Positions 1 to 8,204 of a DNA stretch of 64,000 nucleotides are shown here, in pieces. The notes beneath the pieces are model-generated. The model made no database searches and was not told the origin of the DNA. It saw only the letters and a list, made by a program, of their open reading frames with translations. How positions within the stretch are numbered: the first letter of the stretch is position 1; each line of letters begins with the position of its first letter. The stretch spans positions 7,110,001 through 7,174,000 of the forward strand of contig NZ_CP023701.1 of NCBI RefSeq assembly GCF_008704535.1. Reading direction: 5' to 3'. The stretch comes from Streptomyces subrutilus (GTDB lineage: Bacteria > Actinomycetota > Actinomycetes > Streptomycetales > Streptomycetaceae). The position numbers were made by a program, and so were the translations under genes.

Positions 1-826
1 CGACCTTCTCCCAGGTGGGCGTGAACACCACCCGGTCCACGAAGAGCAACTGCCCCTGGCCCGGGCCGTCGTAGACGAGCGCGTTCCAGCCGCGTTCGAG
101 CGCGGCCGGAACCCCGTAGGTCCACATGTCGACGTTCTGGCCGTCGCTGCCGTTGGTCAGGATCACCGTCGGGCGCGGGGTGCCCGACGCGTCGGGCCGG
201 AAGAACCACACCGGCAGCGGCGTCGAGCCGTACGGCACCGTGGCCTTGACCGCGGCGGGCTCGCACAGGTCGCAGAAGGTGTCCCAGGCGCCGCGTCCGG
301 CCCGGTACAGCCGCTCCTCGCTGCCCGGGTCGTCGGAGCCGAGGACGAAGAACAGCGCCTGCCCGTAGTACTGGGCCGCGCGCAGGGCGCGGAACCGCTT
401 GCTCTGGTCGTCGGCCGGCGCGCCCGGGGGCGCCTTCAGGAGCTGGTCGCCGAGGGAGCGGAAGGTCTCGACGAACGTCTGCGCGGAGAGGCCGGAGCCG
501 TTGATCGCGTTCACCGCGGTGAGGACCTCGCCGACCTCCGCGGCCCCGGCCCCGGCGGCGCCGAGCGCGAGGAGGCCGTTGAAGTTGTACGCGGGGTCCT
601 TGAAGAGCGTCATCGCACCGGGAGTGAGGCCGCCCGATGCCGCACCGGTGGAAGCGGAGCCGCCGGGGGTGGCCGCGGGCGAGCCGGGTGAACCGCCCGG
701 AGCGCAGCCCGCGGCGAGCGCCGCCCCCGCCCCCGCACCGGCGACGAGCAGGGCGCGGCGGGTCGGGCCGGACGCGGGGGCGAGGGGCGGGTGCGGCGGG
801 TGCGGTGAGCGCGGTGCGTGCGTCAT
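1..826 (-). CDS. Lipoprotein alpha/beta hydrolase, 3' end outside window
   Basis: This is the N-terminal 275 or so residues of a secreted hydrolase; it runs off the left edge. The start is ATG at 826. The N-terminus is Pro-rich, then has twin Arg followed by a hydrophobic stretch and a lipobox ending in LAAGC, as in Tat-type lipoproteins. After a Gly/Ser/Pro linker comes an alpha-helical cap region, then a beta strand with PTVILTNGSDGQ and a VYDGPGQGQ segment, typical of FrsA/DUF1100-like serine hydrolases (compare 2,6-dihydroxypseudooxynicotine hydrolase). The catalytic serine lies outside the window, so activity cannot be judged. Substrate unknown. The hydrolase fold is likely; the exact family is inference. 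Confidence 0.75.
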   Translation of the reverse strand, partial: MTHAPRSPHPPHPPLAPASGPTRRALLVAGAGAGAALAAGCAPGGSPGSPAATPGGSASTGAASGGLTPGAMTLFKDPAYNFNGLLALGAAGAGAAEVGEVLTAVNAINGSGLSAQTFVETFRSLGDQLLKAPPGAPADDQSKRFRALRAAQYYGQALFFVLGSDDPGSEERLYRAGRGAWDTFCDLCEPAAVKATVPYGSTPLPVWFFRPDASGTPRPTVILTNGSDGQNVDMWTYGVPAALERGWNALVYDGPGQGQLLFVDRVVFTPTWEKV

Positions 827-1047
827 ACCAGCGGAACGTAGCCCGGAGCCGGTGCGCCGACATCTCGGGCCGCCTCCGAACGGCCCACGCCCTCCACGGG
901 CCGCGGGCCCGCCCGGCGTGCCAACCCGCTGGTCACGGCCGCCTCCGCGACTCCGGGACCCGTGCCCGGGCCGTGCCCGGGCGAGGGACGGGCAGGCGTC
1001 CGCCGCCGCGCCGCGCCGCGCCGCGCGCCCGCCACCCCGCCCGCCCG

Positions 1048-1428
1048 TCAGCCCGCGGTGTCCTCGGGGGTGTTCTCGCCCGACTCCTCGGCCGTCCCCG
1101 CGACCACCCATGCCGCGTAGGCCTCCGAACGGCCCGTCACCGGCAGCGCGATCCACTCCGGCACGTCGTAGGGGTGCTCCCGCGCGACCCACGCGCCCAG
1201 AGCCGCCAGCCGCGCCGCCGTCGTCTTGTACGAGACGCGCCACTCGGTGGCCGTCTCGACCTCGCCCCGCCACCGGTACACGGCGGTCAACGGCGGGTCG
1301 ACGTGGGCGCAGGCGGCGAGCCGCGCCTCCACCGCGCCGCGCGCGAGGCGCCGGGCCCCCGCCTCGTCGTCGACGGTGGTCTGCGCGAGCACGACGTCCG
1401 GCGCCGCGCCCTCCTCCGGCACTGCCAC
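1048..1428 (-). CDS. cutA: Divalent cation tolerance protein CutA
   Basis: A 126-residue protein of the small trimeric CutA family, linked in other bacteria to tolerance of copper and other divalent metals; its biochemical role is still unclear. The family pattern is clear: an N-terminal strand with TTVDDEAGARRLA, then RLAACAHVDPPLTAVYRW, a W-x-G-E turn, and near the C-terminus HPYDVPEWIALPV, the usual signature. Length is normal, with a short acidic tail. The start is GTG at 1428 with a GAAGGGA ribosome site just upstream. It lies downstream of, and in the same direction as, the phosphatase-fold gene. Confidence 0.9.
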   Translation of the reverse strand: MAVPEEGAAPDVVLAQTTVDDEAGARRLARGAVEARLAACAHVDPPLTAVYRWRGEVETATEWRVSYKTTAARLAALGAWVAREHPYDVPEWIALPVTGRSEAYAAWVVAGTAEESGENTPEDTAG

Positions 1429-1497
1429 GGCGGTCCCTTCCGTTGCGATCCGGCGCCGAGCGTACCGCGGGCCCCGCGGGCCGGACGGCGGCCCGGC

Positions 1498-1989
1498 CTA
1501 CATCCCCTCCGCCCCCTCGCCGTCCCGGTCCTCCGCGGCCGTCTGCGACCGCCCCAGCAGCAGGTTCCAGCGCCCCGCCCGCCCGGTCAGCGTGGTGACC
1601 GTGTCCGGCGGGGCGTCGAGCCGCCAGAAGGCGGCCGCCGGCAGCCGCAGCGCGTGCACCACGGCCGCCCGTACGACGGCCTGCTCGGCCGGCAGCCGGT
1701 GGGTGCCCGGGGCCAGCCGGTCCAGGTGCGCGCCGACCCGCAGGACGAGGGCGTCCACCGACTCCCCGCCGGGCGGCGCGTACGAGGGGTCGCAGAGCCA
1801 GCGCCGCACCCCCTCCGGGTCCCGCTCCGCGACCTCGTCCAGCGTCCGCCCGGCCCACTCCCCGGTGTCCAGGCCGCTCAGCCCGGCCCGCGCGGCCCCG
1901 GCCGCTGCCCCGTGGCCGAAGCGGCCCCGGCGGGCCTCGGGGGTCAACGGGAGCGTGACGAGCCGAACTCGTACCAGGGGGGTCTTCAT
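1498..1989 (-). CDS. Histidine phosphatase-like protein next to cobalt uptake genes
   Basis: A 163-residue protein that resembles the small histidine phosphatase-superfamily genes often found beside cbtA/cbtB in actinomycetes. The segment GLSGLDTGEWAGRTLDEV and the later GGESVDALVLRV match the middle of the fold. The usual N-terminal RHG catalytic motif is absent: the first strand reads RLVTLPLTPEARRGRFG. Phosphatase activity is therefore doubtful. ATG at 1989 is preferred because a longer frame upstream would run antisense through the riboswitch and cbtB. It diverges from the cobalamin-controlled cbtBA genes, suggesting a link to corrinoid metabolism (inference). Confidence 0.7.
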   Translation of the reverse strand: MKTPLVRVRLVTLPLTPEARRGRFGHGAAAGAARAGLSGLDTGEWAGRTLDEVAERDPEGVRRWLCDPSYAPPGGESVDALVLRVGAHLDRLAPGTHRLPAEQAVVRAAVVHALRLPAAAFWRLDAPPDTVTTLTGRAGRWNLLLGRSQTAAEDRDGEGAEGM

Positions 1990-2004
1990 CAGGGCAGCGT
2001 AAGC

Positions 2005-2120
2005 GCGGTACGGTCTCGGACGACAAGACGACGGTACGACGGAAGCACCGGTGGGAATCCGGCACGGTCGCGCCACTGTGAAACCTCCCGGAAGGGGGAG
2101 GGAAGTCAGACCCGCCACCG
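2005..2120 (+). promoter_or_regulatory. Cobalamin riboswitch upstream of cbtB
   Basis: The 5' leader contains the conserved cobalamin-riboswitch core: AAGCACCGGTGGGAATCCGG (about 2043-2062), then GCCACTGTGA, and GGGAAGTCAGAC. These match the order of the family's conserved blocks up to the B12-box. It ends about 50 bases before cbtB and points the same way. In other bacteria adenosylcobalamin binding turns off downstream cobalt or B12 uptake genes. Exact ends are approximate. Confidence 0.9.
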
Positions 2121-2173
2121 TCGTCGAAGGCACCACTGACCGGGACGCGTGTTCCCTCTGGAGGTTTTCAGCC

Positions 2174-2395
2174 ATGGCTTCTCCTGCCGTGCCCACAACG
2201 GCTCCTGCCGCCACCCCCATCACCCCCGTCTCGCTGAAGGAACTGGCCCCCTGGGCCCTGTTCGTCGGCGTCCTGATGCTCGTCCTGCTGTACTTCGTCG
2301 GCGCCGAACAGGGCGCCACCTCCGTGTTCCAGGGCGAGAACATCCACGAGTGGCTGCACGACGGCCGCCACCTGCTCGGCTTCCCCTGCCACTGA
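2174..2395 (+). CDS. cbtB: Cobalt transporter subunit CbtB
   Basis: A 73-residue single-span membrane protein. Residues about 24-42 form one hydrophobic helix, followed by an acidic turn and the hallmark C-terminal motif HEWLHDGRHLLGFPCH, whose His and Cys residues are thought to bind cobalt. The ATG at 2174 has a CTGGAGG ribosome site at about 2158-2164. It sits directly under the cobalamin riboswitch and upstream of cbtA. CbtA/CbtB systems were predicted as B12-regulated cobalt transporters from genomic context. Confidence 0.93.
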   Translation: MASPAVPTTAPAATPITPVSLKELAPWALFVGVLMLVLLYFVGAEQGATSVFQGENIHEWLHDGRHLLGFPCH

Positions 2396-2572
2396 CCGGC
2401 ACGCACCGGCCGCCGGCCCCCCCGGGGCCGTCCCCGGCCACCCGCCACCGGCTCCCGGCCGGCGATCCCCGATCGCCGGCCGCCGAGCCATGGCCTCCGG
2501 CGGCCGGCCGCCGGCCCCGGACCGCGCTCCACCGATCGCGTGCCACAGAATCATCCGAGGGGAACCGAACTC

Positions 2573-3331
2573 GTGAACTCCATATCCGTGCGTGCCCTGC
2601 TCGTCAGGGGCATGCTCGCCGGCCTGCTGGCCGGCGCCGCCGCCTTCCTGGTCGCCTACGTCCTGGGCGAATCCAAGGTCGACGCGGCCATCGCCATCGA
2701 GGAAGCCGCCTCCGCCGGCCACGACCACGGCGAGGACGCCCCGGTCAGCCGGGCCCTCCAGGCCACGGCGGGCCTCGGCACCGGCGTCCTGCTCTACGGT
2801 GTCGCGCTCGGCGGCATCGCCGCGCTCGTCTTCTGCTTCGCCCTGGGCCGCATCGGCCGGTTCTCGCCCCGGGCCACCGCCGTCCTCGTCGCCACGGGCC
2901 TGTTCGTCACCGTCACCCTGGTGCCGTTCTTCAAGTACCCGGCGAACCCGCCGGCCGTCGGCGACCCCGAGACGGCCGGCAAGCGGACCGCGCTCTACCT
3001 CCTGATGATCGCCCTGAGCCTGCTGCTCGCGGTGGCCGCGGGCATCCTGGGCAAGCGCCTGGCCCCGTCCCTGGGCACCTGGAACGCCACCGTCGTGGCC
3101 GCCGCGGCCTTCGTCGCCGCGATCGGCCTGTCGTACGCCTTCCTGCCGCCCGTCAACGAGGTCCCGGCCGACTTCCCCGCCACCCTCATCTGGCAGTTCC
3201 GGCTGGCCTCGCTGGCCATCCAGGCCACCCTGTGGGCCGTCTTCGGCGTGGCCTTCGCCGCCCTGGCCCAGCGCGTGCTGGTCCCGGCCCCGGCCGCCCG
3301 CGAGCGCGAGACGGCGCAGCCGGCGGGCTGA
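2573..3331 (+). CDS. cbtA: Cobalt transporter subunit CbtA
   Basis: A 252-residue integral membrane protein with about five to six hydrophobic helices. An N-terminal helix (LLVRGMLAGLLAGAAAFLVAY) is followed by a loop with the His-rich motif GHDHGED, typical of CbtA and probably metal binding. A conserved FFKYPANPPAVGDPETAGKR-type loop also fits the family. GTG at 2573 is chosen because GAGGGGAAC sits 8 bases upstream; a slightly longer frame lacks a site. It follows cbtB in one riboswitch-controlled unit and ends just before a perfect hairpin. Confidence 0.92.
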   Translation: MNSISVRALLVRGMLAGLLAGAAAFLVAYVLGESKVDAAIAIEEAASAGHDHGEDAPVSRALQATAGLGTGVLLYGVALGGIAALVFCFALGRIGRFSPRATAVLVATGLFVTVTLVPFFKYPANPPAVGDPETAGKRTALYLLMIALSLLLAVAAGILGKRLAPSLGTWNATVVAAAAFVAAIGLSYAFLPPVNEVPADFPATLIWQFRLASLAIQATLWAVFGVAFAALAQRVLVPAPAARERETAQPAG

Positions 3332-3343
3332 GGCACCCGGCGG

Positions 3344-3385
3344 CCGGGCGGTGTACGGGGGCGCCGGCCCCCGTACACCGCCCGG
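3344..3385 (+). terminator. Perfect 18-bp hairpin after cbtA
   Basis: CCGGGCGGTGTACGGGGG (3344-3361) pairs perfectly with 3368-3385 across a 6-base loop. It lies 13 bases past the cbtA stop and between convergent genes (cbtA and the GlxA-type regulator), so it probably ends transcription from both sides. There is no U-tract, as is common in Streptomyces. Confidence 0.85.
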
Positions 3386-3417
3386 CCCGGTCAGCCCGCG
3401 CCGTCGCCCCCGTCCGC

Positions 3418-4395
3418 TCAGCCGGCCAGGGGCTGCGCGTCCGCGCGGGCGTGGAACGCACGCCGGTACGCGCTCGGCGACATCCCGACGATCCGGGCGA
3501 AGTGCGCCCGCAGGCTGGCCGCACCGCCGAAGCCGCAGGTGGCGGCGATCCAACCGACGGACCGGTCGCTGGTCTCCAGGTACTGCTGGGCCCGCCGCAC
3601 CCGCTGCTGCAGCACCCACCGCAGCGGTGACATCCCCAGCGCCTCGGCGAACCGGCGCTCCACGGTGCGCACGCTCACGTGCGCCCGGGCGGCCAGGTCC
3701 GCGGCCGACAGCGGCAGGTGCAGGTGCGCGTCGGCCCAGTCCATCAGCCCGGCCAGCCAGTCGCCCCGGGGCGCGGACGGGAGCGGCCTGCGGTACTGGG
3801 GCTGGGCGCCGTCGCGGTGCGGCGGCGTGACCAGGCCGCGGGCCAACTCGGCCGCCACCGCCGCCCCGTGGTCGACCCGCACCACGTGCAGACAGGCGTC
3901 GATGCCGGCGACCGTGCCCGCGGAGGTGATCACGCCGCCGTCCTCCACGTACAGCACGGAGGCGTCGACGCGGACGGCGGGATGGCGTCGGGCCAGCTCC
4001 TGCGCGTGCAGCCAGTGGGTGGTGGCCCGGCGCCCGTCGAGCACCCCGGCGGCCGCCAGGACGAAGGCGCCGGAACAGATGGACAGGATGCGTATCCCGC
4101 GCGCGTACGCCTCCCGCACGACGTCCACCAACTCCCCGGGCGGCTCCTCGTGCACGTTCGTACAGGCCGGGACCACGAGGGTGTCCACCTCGTCCAGGCT
4201 CCAGCCCCGTGCGTCCGGCGCGAGGGTGAACCCGGGGCTCAGCCGCACGGGCGCGTTCCCGACGGGAACCGCGGCGAACCGGTACCAGGGGTCGGCCAGA
4301 TGGGGCCGGTCCACCCCGAACACCTGGCACGGCACGGCTGCTTCGAAGATCGGCATGTCGTCGGTGACGGCCATGACGACGCGGTGGGCGGTCAT
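3418..4395 (-). CDS. GlxA-family transcriptional regulator (DJ-1/PfpI + AraC HTH)
   Basis: A 325-residue regulator. Residues about 1-170 form a DJ-1/PfpI-like domain with SICSGAFVLAAAGVLDGRRA around the nucleophile-elbow Cys and a TTHW segment; in GlxA-type regulators this domain is a sensor rather than an enzyme. Residues about 215-315 hold two helix-turn-helix units of AraC type (LAARAHVSVRTVERRFAEAL; then GFGGAASLRAHFARIVGMSP). It diverges from the saccharopine-dehydrogenase-like gene 102 bases away and is likely to control it (inference from context). Confidence 0.92.
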   Translation of the reverse strand: MTAHRVVMAVTDDMPIFEAAVPCQVFGVDRPHLADPWYRFAAVPVGNAPVRLSPGFTLAPDARGWSLDEVDTLVVPACTNVHEEPPGELVDVVREAYARGIRILSICSGAFVLAAAGVLDGRRATTHWLHAQELARRHPAVRVDASVLYVEDGGVITSAGTVAGIDACLHVVRVDHGAAVAAELARGLVTPPHRDGAQPQYRRPLPSAPRGDWLAGLMDWADAHLHLPLSAADLAARAHVSVRTVERRFAEALGMSPLRWVLQQRVRRAQQYLETSDRSVGWIAATCGFGGAASLRAHFARIVGMSPSAYRRAFHARADAQPLAG

Positions 4396-4497
4396 GTCGC
4401 GAACCTAGCGCACGGTGTCGCCCCGGACGATGGCCGCCCGGGACGCCGTCGAGCATGATCGGAACGCGCCCATACGACCGGAGTTGGAGAAGGACCG

Positions 4498-5580
4498 ATG
4501 ACGGAACACGACGACGGCCGAACCGAGACCGCACCCGCCCACGCACCCGCACCCGCGCCCGGGAACCGGGTGATCGCGGTGTTCGGCGGCTACGGCCACA
4601 CCGCCCGGTTCGTCACGGCGGAACTGCTGGAACGCGGTTGGACGCCGGTGCTGTCCGGTCGGGACGGGGCGAAGCTGGAGGCCGCCGCGGCCCGCCACGG
4701 CGTGGAGTGGCGGGTCGCCTCCGCCGCCGACCCGGCGTCGCTGGACCGCGCGGTCGCCGGAGCGGTCGCCGTGATCAACTGCGCCGGCCCCTTCGCCGAG
4801 ACCGCTCCGCCGCTCGTCGAGGCAGCGCTGCGCGCCCGGATCCACTACCTGGACGTCACCGGCGAAGTGCTCGTCGCCAGGGACACCTTCGACACCTACC
4901 GGGACGACCCGCGCGTGAAGGAGGCGGGCATCGTGGTGGCCCCGGTGATGGCCTTCTACGGCGCGGTGGGCGACCTGCTCGCCACCGCCGCCATGGGCGA
5001 CTGGGCGTCCGCCGACGAGATCTCCCTCGCGGTCGCCCTGGACAGCTGGCAGCCGACCCGCGGCACCCGGCTGGCCGGTGCCCGCAGGGCCGGGCGGCGG
5101 CTGGTGTTCGAGGACGGCCGGCTCCAGGTCCGGGCGGCCGACGAGCCCGTCCCGACGACGACCTGGACGTTCCCCGAGCCGTTCGGGACCGAGGAGGTGG
5201 TGGGGGAGTTCTCCACCACCGACGTGGTCAGCGTCTCCCGGCACCTGGCGACCGGACGGATCAACGCCTACCTGAACGCCGCCCCGCTGAACGACCTCGG
5301 CGACCCGGGGGCGCGGGGCCCGCAGCCGGCCGACGCGTCGGGCCGGTCGGCCCAGGTCTTCGTGGTCGAGGTCGTCGTCCGCCGGGGCAGTGAGGAGCGG
5401 CGGGTGTCGGCGCGCGGGCGCGACATCTACGCCGTCACCGGTCCCGTCGTGGTGGAGGCCGCCGAACGGATCGTGACCGGCCGGGCCGCCGCCGCCGGGG
5501 TCCGCACCGCCGGGGAGCTCTTCGACGCCGGTGACTTCCTGCGGTCCCTGCCGCTGGACGCGCTGGACCTGGGGGAGTGA
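4498..5580 (+). CDS. Saccharopine dehydrogenase-like NAD(P)-binding protein
   Basis: A 360-residue oxidoreductase-like protein. After about 20 Pro/Ala-rich residues a Rossmann fold starts with VIAVFGGYGHTARFV, a variant of the GxGxxG dinucleotide motif. VLSGRDGAKLEAAAARHG ends strand two and VINCAGPFAETAPPLVEAAL follows, as in saccharopine dehydrogenase-like and trans-acting enoyl-reductase proteins. HYLDVTGE is also family-typical. The substrate cannot be told from sequence. ATG at 4498 has a GGAGAAGGA ribosome site. It is transcribed away from the GlxA-type regulator, forming a divergent regulator/enzyme pair. Confidence 0.85.
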   Translation: MTEHDDGRTETAPAHAPAPAPGNRVIAVFGGYGHTARFVTAELLERGWTPVLSGRDGAKLEAAAARHGVEWRVASAADPASLDRAVAGAVAVINCAGPFAETAPPLVEAALRARIHYLDVTGEVLVARDTFDTYRDDPRVKEAGIVVAPVMAFYGAVGDLLATAAMGDWASADEISLAVALDSWQPTRGTRLAGARRAGRRLVFEDGRLQVRAADEPVPTTTWTFPEPFGTEEVVGEFSTTDVVSVSRHLATGRINAYLNAAPLNDLGDPGARGPQPADASGRSAQVFVVEVVVRRGSEERRVSARGRDIYAVTGPVVVEAAERIVTGRAAAAGVRTAGELFDAGDFLRSLPLDALDLGE

Positions 5581-5734
5581 ACGCAGGGGGCCGAGGGACG
5601 CCCGGTACGGGGCGGTGGGCCGAGGGGCGACGGGCGCGGCCGGGCACGCCGCCGGGGCCGTCCGGCACCGCGCCGGCCGGACGGCCCCGGTGACCGTACG
5701 AGCCCCGGTGACCGTACGGGCCGCGGACTACGGC

Positions 5735-6436
5735 TTCTGGAAGCCTGAGGAATCCGTTCTCCTCCACGCCGCCGGGGCGCAACAGCCCCCGGTAGGCATC
5801 CGTGAACCCCTCCCACGGCGCGATCGCCCTCAGCGACGGCGGCCGGGTGGATGCCGCCCGCCACTGCGTGAGCGCCAGATACGACACCCCGAGCATCCCG
5901 ACGGCTCCGCTGCTCCACGGCTGGGCCCCGGCCCACTCGATCAGGTCGTGGACGTCCTCACCCTCCTGGGCCGACAGCAGCGACCCGACGCCATCGGACG
6001 TGCCCGCGCCCCGCACGTCGCAGTTCACCACCGCGTAGCCCCGCCCGACCCACCACACCGGGTCGGGCCCCTCCCAGGTCGTGAGCGACGAGAAGACCAG
6101 GGGCCCGGTCTGGCGCATGGCCCGGTAGCGGAACGACAGCTTGGGCCGACCCGACGCGGTGAACTCGGGCAGGTCGTCCTTCCCATACGGGTGGGCGAAG
6201 AGGATCACAGGGACAGGCGTGTCATCCGGCGGCCGGTACACGTTGACCCGAAGGACCGTGCCGTCCCGGGTGACGACCGGGCAGTCGTTCTCGACGCGCA
6301 CCCTGCCCGGTTCCGGGCGGTACACCGAGATGTCCGGCCGCAGCATCCCCGAAAGGCGGCCAAAAGCATACCCGCCCCGTCCCGGCCGGCTCCACGGCTT
6401 GTCGTGCCCGGCTTCGTCATCGCGGCTGCTGCTCAT
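5735..6436 (-). pseudogene. Truncated CocE/NonD-family (S15) hydrolase
   Basis: The recognisable part covers the N-terminal half of an X-Pro dipeptidyl-peptidase/CocE-type serine hydrolase. It shows RDGTVLRVNVYRPPDD, an oxyanion-type HPYGKDD, WWVGRGYAVVNCDVRGAGTS, and the nucleophile elbow GVSYLALTQW. Homology stops near LRLPEAVV. The frame then continues about 300 bases into low-complexity Arg/Pro sequence antisense to the saccharopine-dehydrogenase-like gene. The Asp and His of the triad and the C-terminal beta-sandwich are missing; family members are normally about 550 residues. Start may be ATG at 6436 or 6475. Near the break, GGTGACCGTACG occurs twice about 17 bases apart (about 5690-5720), which may mark a rearrangement. 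Confidence 0.8.
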
Positions 6437-6475
6437 AGGACCGGCTTCCGTACCCCCGAGTCCCTGATCTGGCAC

Positions 6476-7267
6476 TCAGGACAAACGATGGCAAGGGTAA
6501 GAGGGGTCAGTAACTCGGGGCCGCACAGCGCGGGGGATGTGCTGCCCGACTCCGGAACGGACACCTACAGCGTCCCCCCACGACGTGCCCGGGAACACCT
6601 CGGACCAGATCCGCGACCAAGGCGGCCCCGCACTTCTCGGCGCGCACCTGCCCTGCCTCCAGGCCGACACCTGCTTCAAGGACGGCCCCGCCTCCACCAC
6701 GGCCGGGCGGCTCGTGGACGCGACCCTGCGTTTCCTGACGGCACCGTCCTCCGCCCCCGGCCGCGCCTGCGTCCCGGGTCCGGATCTCCCCGGCGGCGGC
6801 CCGCTCCCGCTCGACCACCACCCCGGCCGCCGCGGGCTCCCGGACAACCGGCCCGGGCGGAGGCCCGCGGTCCCCGCCCACCGGCAGCAGCCCGCGCCGG
6901 GCAAGGGTGCGAGGCGTTCGCTGCGACGGCGGCGGGCTCCCGTACCCGGAAGCGGACGTCACGGGCGGTGTGCGGTGCCGGCGCCTCCCCGCCCGGCGGC
7001 CACCCGTGTTCGGAGGGGCCCCGGCGGACCGGAAGCGTGCAGTCATCTGTGCGGTGTGGGGGCGGGATCGGCGCCCGCCCCGCTCCTGCCTCCGCTGCTC
7101 CTGGTGCTGTCGCGGCCGGCCCGGGAGGCGCGCGCCTCGCGCATGGCAGGCCGACGATCCGGGGGCGCGCTTCCGGCAGGCCGCGTACCCGTACCCGCAT
7201 GCGCTCCCGCGCCGACTCCGGGTCTGCCCCCGGCACCTCGCCCGCACTCGTGCGGGCGAGGTGCCGG
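6476..7267. other. Intergenic stretch with no recognisable gene
   Basis: About 790 bases between the truncated hydrolase and the NmrA-like gene. Open frames exist on both strands only because the DNA is GC-rich. Their products are Arg/Pro/Ala-rich, match no family I recognise, and lack credible ribosome sites. It probably contains decayed sequence; no terminator or repeat stands out apart from short inverted GC runs. Confidence 0.5.
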
Positions 7268-8101
7268 TCACAGCCGTGTGAAGTCCGTGCGGGCGACGTA
7301 GTCGGAGAAGTCACGGGCGGCGCGGCCGAGGACTTCGTGGACACCGTCGACGGGTTCAGCCCCCCGTTCCTCGCTGATGTGCTCGTAAAGGTCGTGCAGG
7401 TCGTCCACCATGTGATCGGGGTAACCGGCGGCCGTGAACTCGGCACGGTGTGCGTCCAGTGAGATCGGGACGAAGCGCAGTGGCCTGCCGGACGCCTCGG
7501 CGAGTTCCGCGACGGCGTCGCCGAAGCTCAGAGACCGGGGACCGGACAGGACGTAGATGCGTCCGGCATGGCCTTGCCGCGTGAGCACGACGGCTGCGAC
7601 CTCGGCAAGGTCCTCAAGGTCGATGAAGGCTTCCCGCCCGTTGCCCGTGGGCAGGGCGAGCTCGCCGGTGTCCCACAGGCTGCCGAACATGCCGAGTTCC
7701 TCGGTGAAGTTCTGGGCGAACCACGAGGGGCGCAGGATCGTCCACTCGAGGCCGGAGGCCTTCACGGCCTCTTCGATGCGCATCCACCAGGTTCCGCCGA
7801 TCTCACCGTAGGGGCGGCCGGAGAGGTACACGAGCCTGCGGACGCCGGTACGTGCGGCGAGAGCCGAGAAGTCGGCGATCTCCGCAGGGGCCTCAGGCCC
7901 CATGGAGTCGACGATGTAGACGGCCTCCATACCCGTAAGGGCGGGCTCCCATGTCGCACGGTCCGTCCAGTCGAAGCGGGTCGCGCTGCGGCGGGACGCC
8001 ACCCGCGGGGTCACACCACTGCGCCGCAGCGCTTCGGCAACACGGCGGCCAGTCTTGCCGGTGCCGCCAAGGACGAGGATCTGGGAAAGGTTGCTGGTCA
8101 T
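7268..8101 (-). CDS. NmrA-like NAD(P)H-binding protein
   Basis: A 277-residue atypical short-chain dehydrogenase/NmrA-type protein. The N-terminus has ILVLGGTGKTGRRVAEAL, a GxxGxxG dinucleotide motif. GVRRLVYLSGRPYGE stands at the usual active-site strand, and SGLEWTILRPSWFAQNF is a strong NmrA/NAD(P)H-quinone-reductase-like signature. Such proteins act as redox sensors or quinone reductases. ATG at 8101 is preferred over an upstream in-frame ATG because homology begins directly after it. It diverges from an AraC-type regulator that starts 103 bases away and probably controls it. Confidence 0.9.
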   Translation of the reverse strand: MTSNLSQILVLGGTGKTGRRVAEALRRSGVTPRVASRRSATRFDWTDRATWEPALTGMEAVYIVDSMGPEAPAEIADFSALAARTGVRRLVYLSGRPYGEIGGTWWMRIEEAVKASGLEWTILRPSWFAQNFTEELGMFGSLWDTGELALPTGNGREAFIDLEDLAEVAAVVLTRQGHAGRIYVLSGPRSLSFGDAVAELAEASGRPLRFVPISLDAHRAEFTAAGYPDHMVDDLHDLYEHISEERGAEPVDGVHEVLGRAARDFSDYVARTDFTRL

Positions 8102-8204
8102 GGGTCCCACTAGACAGCACACCGGCGGGACGGTCGATGGCCAATGGTCTCAATCCGATGTTCATCCGTCTCGCTTTCGCGGGCATCGGTCGTAGGCTGG
8201 GACC

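Noticed and set aside
2168..4552. 794-codon minus-strand frame across cbtBA and the GlxA-type gene
   Set aside because: Arg/Gly/Pro-rich composition, overlaps well-supported genes and the riboswitch; a shadow frame.
6507..7446. Overlapping frames on both strands in the 6.5-7.3 kb gap
   Set aside because: None shows a family pattern, good start site or normal amino-acid balance.
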